From assembly GCA_009698815.1 (NCBI GenBank), contig WLPJ01000011.1, positions 1-33,242 on the forward strand: a stretch of 33,242 bases of DNA. The letters run 5' to 3'. Both the position numbers and the translations under genes were made by a program. Below, piece after piece: positions 31,808-33,242 of this stretch (positions within the stretch are counted from its first letter, which is position 1; every line of letters begins with the position of its first letter). The notes under the pieces were generated by a model. The model saw only the letters and a program-made list of their open reading frames with translations, did no database searches and was not told the DNA's origin. Source of the DNA: Actinomycetota bacterium (GTDB lineage: Bacteria > Actinomycetota > Actinomycetes > Nanopelagicales > Nanopelagicaceae).

Positions 31808-32767
31808 ATGTCTTTGAACTCCGAAGTTGATACAACAACGATCTCAGGTCGCAGCCCACGCCAGATCGCATGGAGCCGCTTTAAGCGCAACAAGGTAGGC
31901 ATGGTCGCTGCCGGGATCAGTATTTTCCTACTCAGTATGTCGCTTTTCGCACCGATCGTATGTCGCATACTCGGCATCAATCCAAGTGACTTAAACCTAG
32001 AAAACCTGGATAGCAGTGGAATTCCGCGGGGACCAGATGCTGGATTTAGTCTGCAGCACCCACTTGGATTAATTCCAGGTACAGGTCGCGATTTACTTGC
32101 ACAGCTTCTTTATGGTTCACGCATTTCATTTATGGTTGCCATTCTTACAACGGCAACAGCACTCACAATTGGTTTCTTTGTTGGAATAGTTGGTGGTTAT
32201 TTCCGTGGCCGAGTCGATGGTTACTTAGGTCGCCTCACAGATTTCCTTTTAGCATTTCCTGCCTTCTTTATGATTGTTGCTCTTAGCGAACCGATGGTCG
32301 ATCGCATTGAACAGGCCGGAATTGCCGAAGGAAACGGCGCTCGCATTGTCTTTTTAATTTTATTTTTATCTTTCTTTGGTTGGCCAGGATTCTCGCGTTT
32401 GATTCGTTCGCAAGTACTTTCACTTCGCGAACGCGAATTCGTAACCGCAGCACAAGCGATGGGCGCATCGCGTCGTCGCATCATCTTGAAAGAACTTGTT
32501 CCAAATCTTTGGGCGCCAGTTATCGTCGTCGTTTCACTTTCACTACCCGGTTATCTAGCAGCCGAAGCGGTCTTCTCATTCCTTGGCCTTGGCGTTCAGC
32601 CTCCTGCATCAACTTGGGGAATCCTGCTATCGAATGCAACTCGCTTCGTAACAGTGATGCCAAGCTTCTTCCTTATTACTTCGGCATCCTTAGTTATTGT
32701 GGTCCTGGCCTTTAACTTGGTTGGCGATGCCCTGCGCGATGCGCTAGATCCTCGCGCCGACAAATAA
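31808..32767 (+). CDS. ABC transporter permease, DppC/OppC type
   Basis: A 319-residue permease of the peptide/nickel family. The N-terminal cytoplasmic tail carries SPRQIAWSRFKRNKVGMV (the OppC_N motif). The extracellular loop after helix 1 includes FSLQHPLGLIPGTGRDLLAQLLYGSRIS. The EAA coupling loop is EFVTAAQAMGASRRRIILKELVPNL and FSFLGLGVQPPASTWGILLS is the family ending. It is normally the second permease of a five-gene importer; here it precedes the binding protein, and DppB is not in front of it, so the partner permease must lie beyond the window or elsewhere. Its C-terminal codons and stop are repeated 30 bp downstream. Confidence 0.9.
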   Translation: MSLNSEVDTTTISGRSPRQIAWSRFKRNKVGMVAAGISIFLLSMSLFAPIVCRILGINPSDLNLENLDSSGIPRGPDAGFSLQHPLGLIPGTGRDLLAQLLYGSRISFMVAILTTATALTIGFFVGIVGGYFRGRVDGYLGRLTDFLLAFPAFFMIVALSEPMVDRIEQAGIAEGNGARIVFLILFLSFFGWPGFSRLIRSQVLSLREREFVTAAQAMGASRRRIILKELVPNLWAPVIVVVSLSLPGYLAAEAVFSFLGLGVQPPASTWGILLSNATRFVTVMPSFFLITSASLVIVVLAFNLVGDALRDALDPRADK

Positions 32768-32797
32768 GTCGGACCCAATCCTCGCGCCGACAAGTAA
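32748..32797 (+). repeat. Tandem duplication of the permease 3' end, 30-bp unit
   Basis: The 20 bases 32748-32767 encoding DPRADK-stop recur at 32778-32797 with one difference (AAA to AAG). The 30-bp period keeps the reading frame, so read-through of the first TAA would add VGPNPRADK. The first copy's CCGAC pairs with the following GTCGG to make a small hairpin. Confidence 0.8.
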
Positions 32798-32949
32798 CAA
32801 TCCGGTAACGCCCCACTAATTCACCCTGCTAGTTACCTTTCAGTATTCACTTTTCGGACATTTTCTGATTGACTCAACCCACTCGCGCCTCGGTTCCGCC
32901 ATGAAGTATGGATGGAGTTTGGGCGCATCCCAATCGAAAGGATTACGGA

Positions 32950-33242
32950 ATGAGCCCTCGTTTCGCTCTTCGTCGTACCGTAGTCGTTGCATCTGCAAGC
33001 GCATTGCTTCTTGGAACCGCATTGGTTTCAGGATCAACCGTTGCAAATGCTGCTGCTACTCCAAAGACCGGTGGAATTCTTACACTGCTCGAGCACGAAC
33101 CACGTCTTGATCACATGGATCCAAGCCGAATCTACACAGGACGCGACCTCGCGTTTATGAACTCGTTTCACACACGTACTTTGGTTGCATACAACCCAGT
33201 TCCAGGTGCTGCAGGAGCAAACCTTGTTCCAGACCTAGCAAC
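32950..33242 (+). CDS. Family 5 extracellular solute-binding protein, N-terminal part
   Basis: The frame opens at ATG 32950, with AAAGGA seven bases upstream, and runs off the window (97 complete codons). A twin-Arg/Arg-rich n-region (SPRFALRRT), a hydrophobic core and an A-N-A|A cleavage site form a signal peptide of about 38 residues, with no lipobox cysteine. After it GGILTLLEHEPRLDHMDPSR and YTGRDLAFMNSFHTRTLVAY are the usual start of SBP_bac_5 (DppA/OppA) proteins. It should deliver peptides or other ligands to the adjacent permease. The 152-nt stretch 32798-32949 before it holds a GGTAAC/GTTACC inverted pair but no clear promoter; a TTGACT is present at 32869. Confidence 0.85.
   Translation, partial: MSPRFALRRTVVVASASALLLGTALVSGSTVANAAATPKTGGILTLLEHEPRLDHMDPSRIYTGRDLAFMNSFHTRTLVAYNPVPGAAGANLVPDLA

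Noticed and set aside
1-33242. CRISPR arrays, insertion sequences or prophage genes
   Set aside because: No regularly spaced repeats, transposase or integrase sequence, or terminal inverted repeats were seen in the window.

Overview
The window looks like chromosome of a small-genome, Gram-positive actinobacterium of moderate to low GC content. Supporting signs are SenX3/RegX3-type phosphate control with actinobacterial 11-nt PHO-box units, RipA-like NlpC/P60 hydrolases, a queuine tRNA-ribosyltransferase of actinobacterial style, many start codons without a ribosome binding site directly behind a -10 hexamer, and very tight packing in which several convergent genes overlap at their stop codons. 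A freshwater planktonic lineage such as Nanopelagicales (acI) is my inference, not something proven by the sequence.

Layout. 1-164: tail of a DUF4406-like gene. 165-629: no protein gene; it holds two intrinsic terminators and a tRNA-like element with a weak anticodon arm. 630-4284: four-gene operon of secreted proteins (DUF305, two coiled-coil NlpC/P60 peptidoglycan hydrolases, an Asp-box propeller of the F510_1955 type). 4320-10633 (minus): six-gene catabolic operon made of an APC permease, an isochorismatase-like hydrolase, an SDR, a glutamine-synthetase-like ligase, a metal-dependent amidohydrolase and a second SDR. The ligase plus amidohydrolase pair is a split version of the two halves of FluG. 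10696-14800: transaldolase-family protein, TauE/SafE-like exporter, UppP and an alditol-oxidase-like flavoprotein.

14797-21494 is a complete phosphate module: regX3 and senX3 (minus) diverge from phoU-pstC-pstA-pstB, followed by pstS with its own leader. PHO boxes lie in the senX3/phoU divergent region and upstream of pstS. 21511-24836 groups an SSAT-like diamine acetyltransferase, a PLP Orn/Lys/Arg decarboxylase and a 4-aminobutyrate-type aminotransferase, which together suggest polyamine/amine metabolism. 24896-28708: a large MalT-like LuxR regulator, a TRIC/UPF0126 membrane protein and a GNAT. 28705-31740: tgt, an MFS transporter and a small lipoprotein. 31808-33242: the start of a peptide-type ABC importer (permease, then a solute-binding protein cut by the window end).

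The points most worth checking are the six-gene gamma-glutamyl-amide-like operon, including a hairpin that covers the ligase's Shine-Dalgarno sequence; the recurring TANNNT-N6-start promoter layout; the SenX3 kinase lacking any membrane segment; and two binding proteins without a lipobox.
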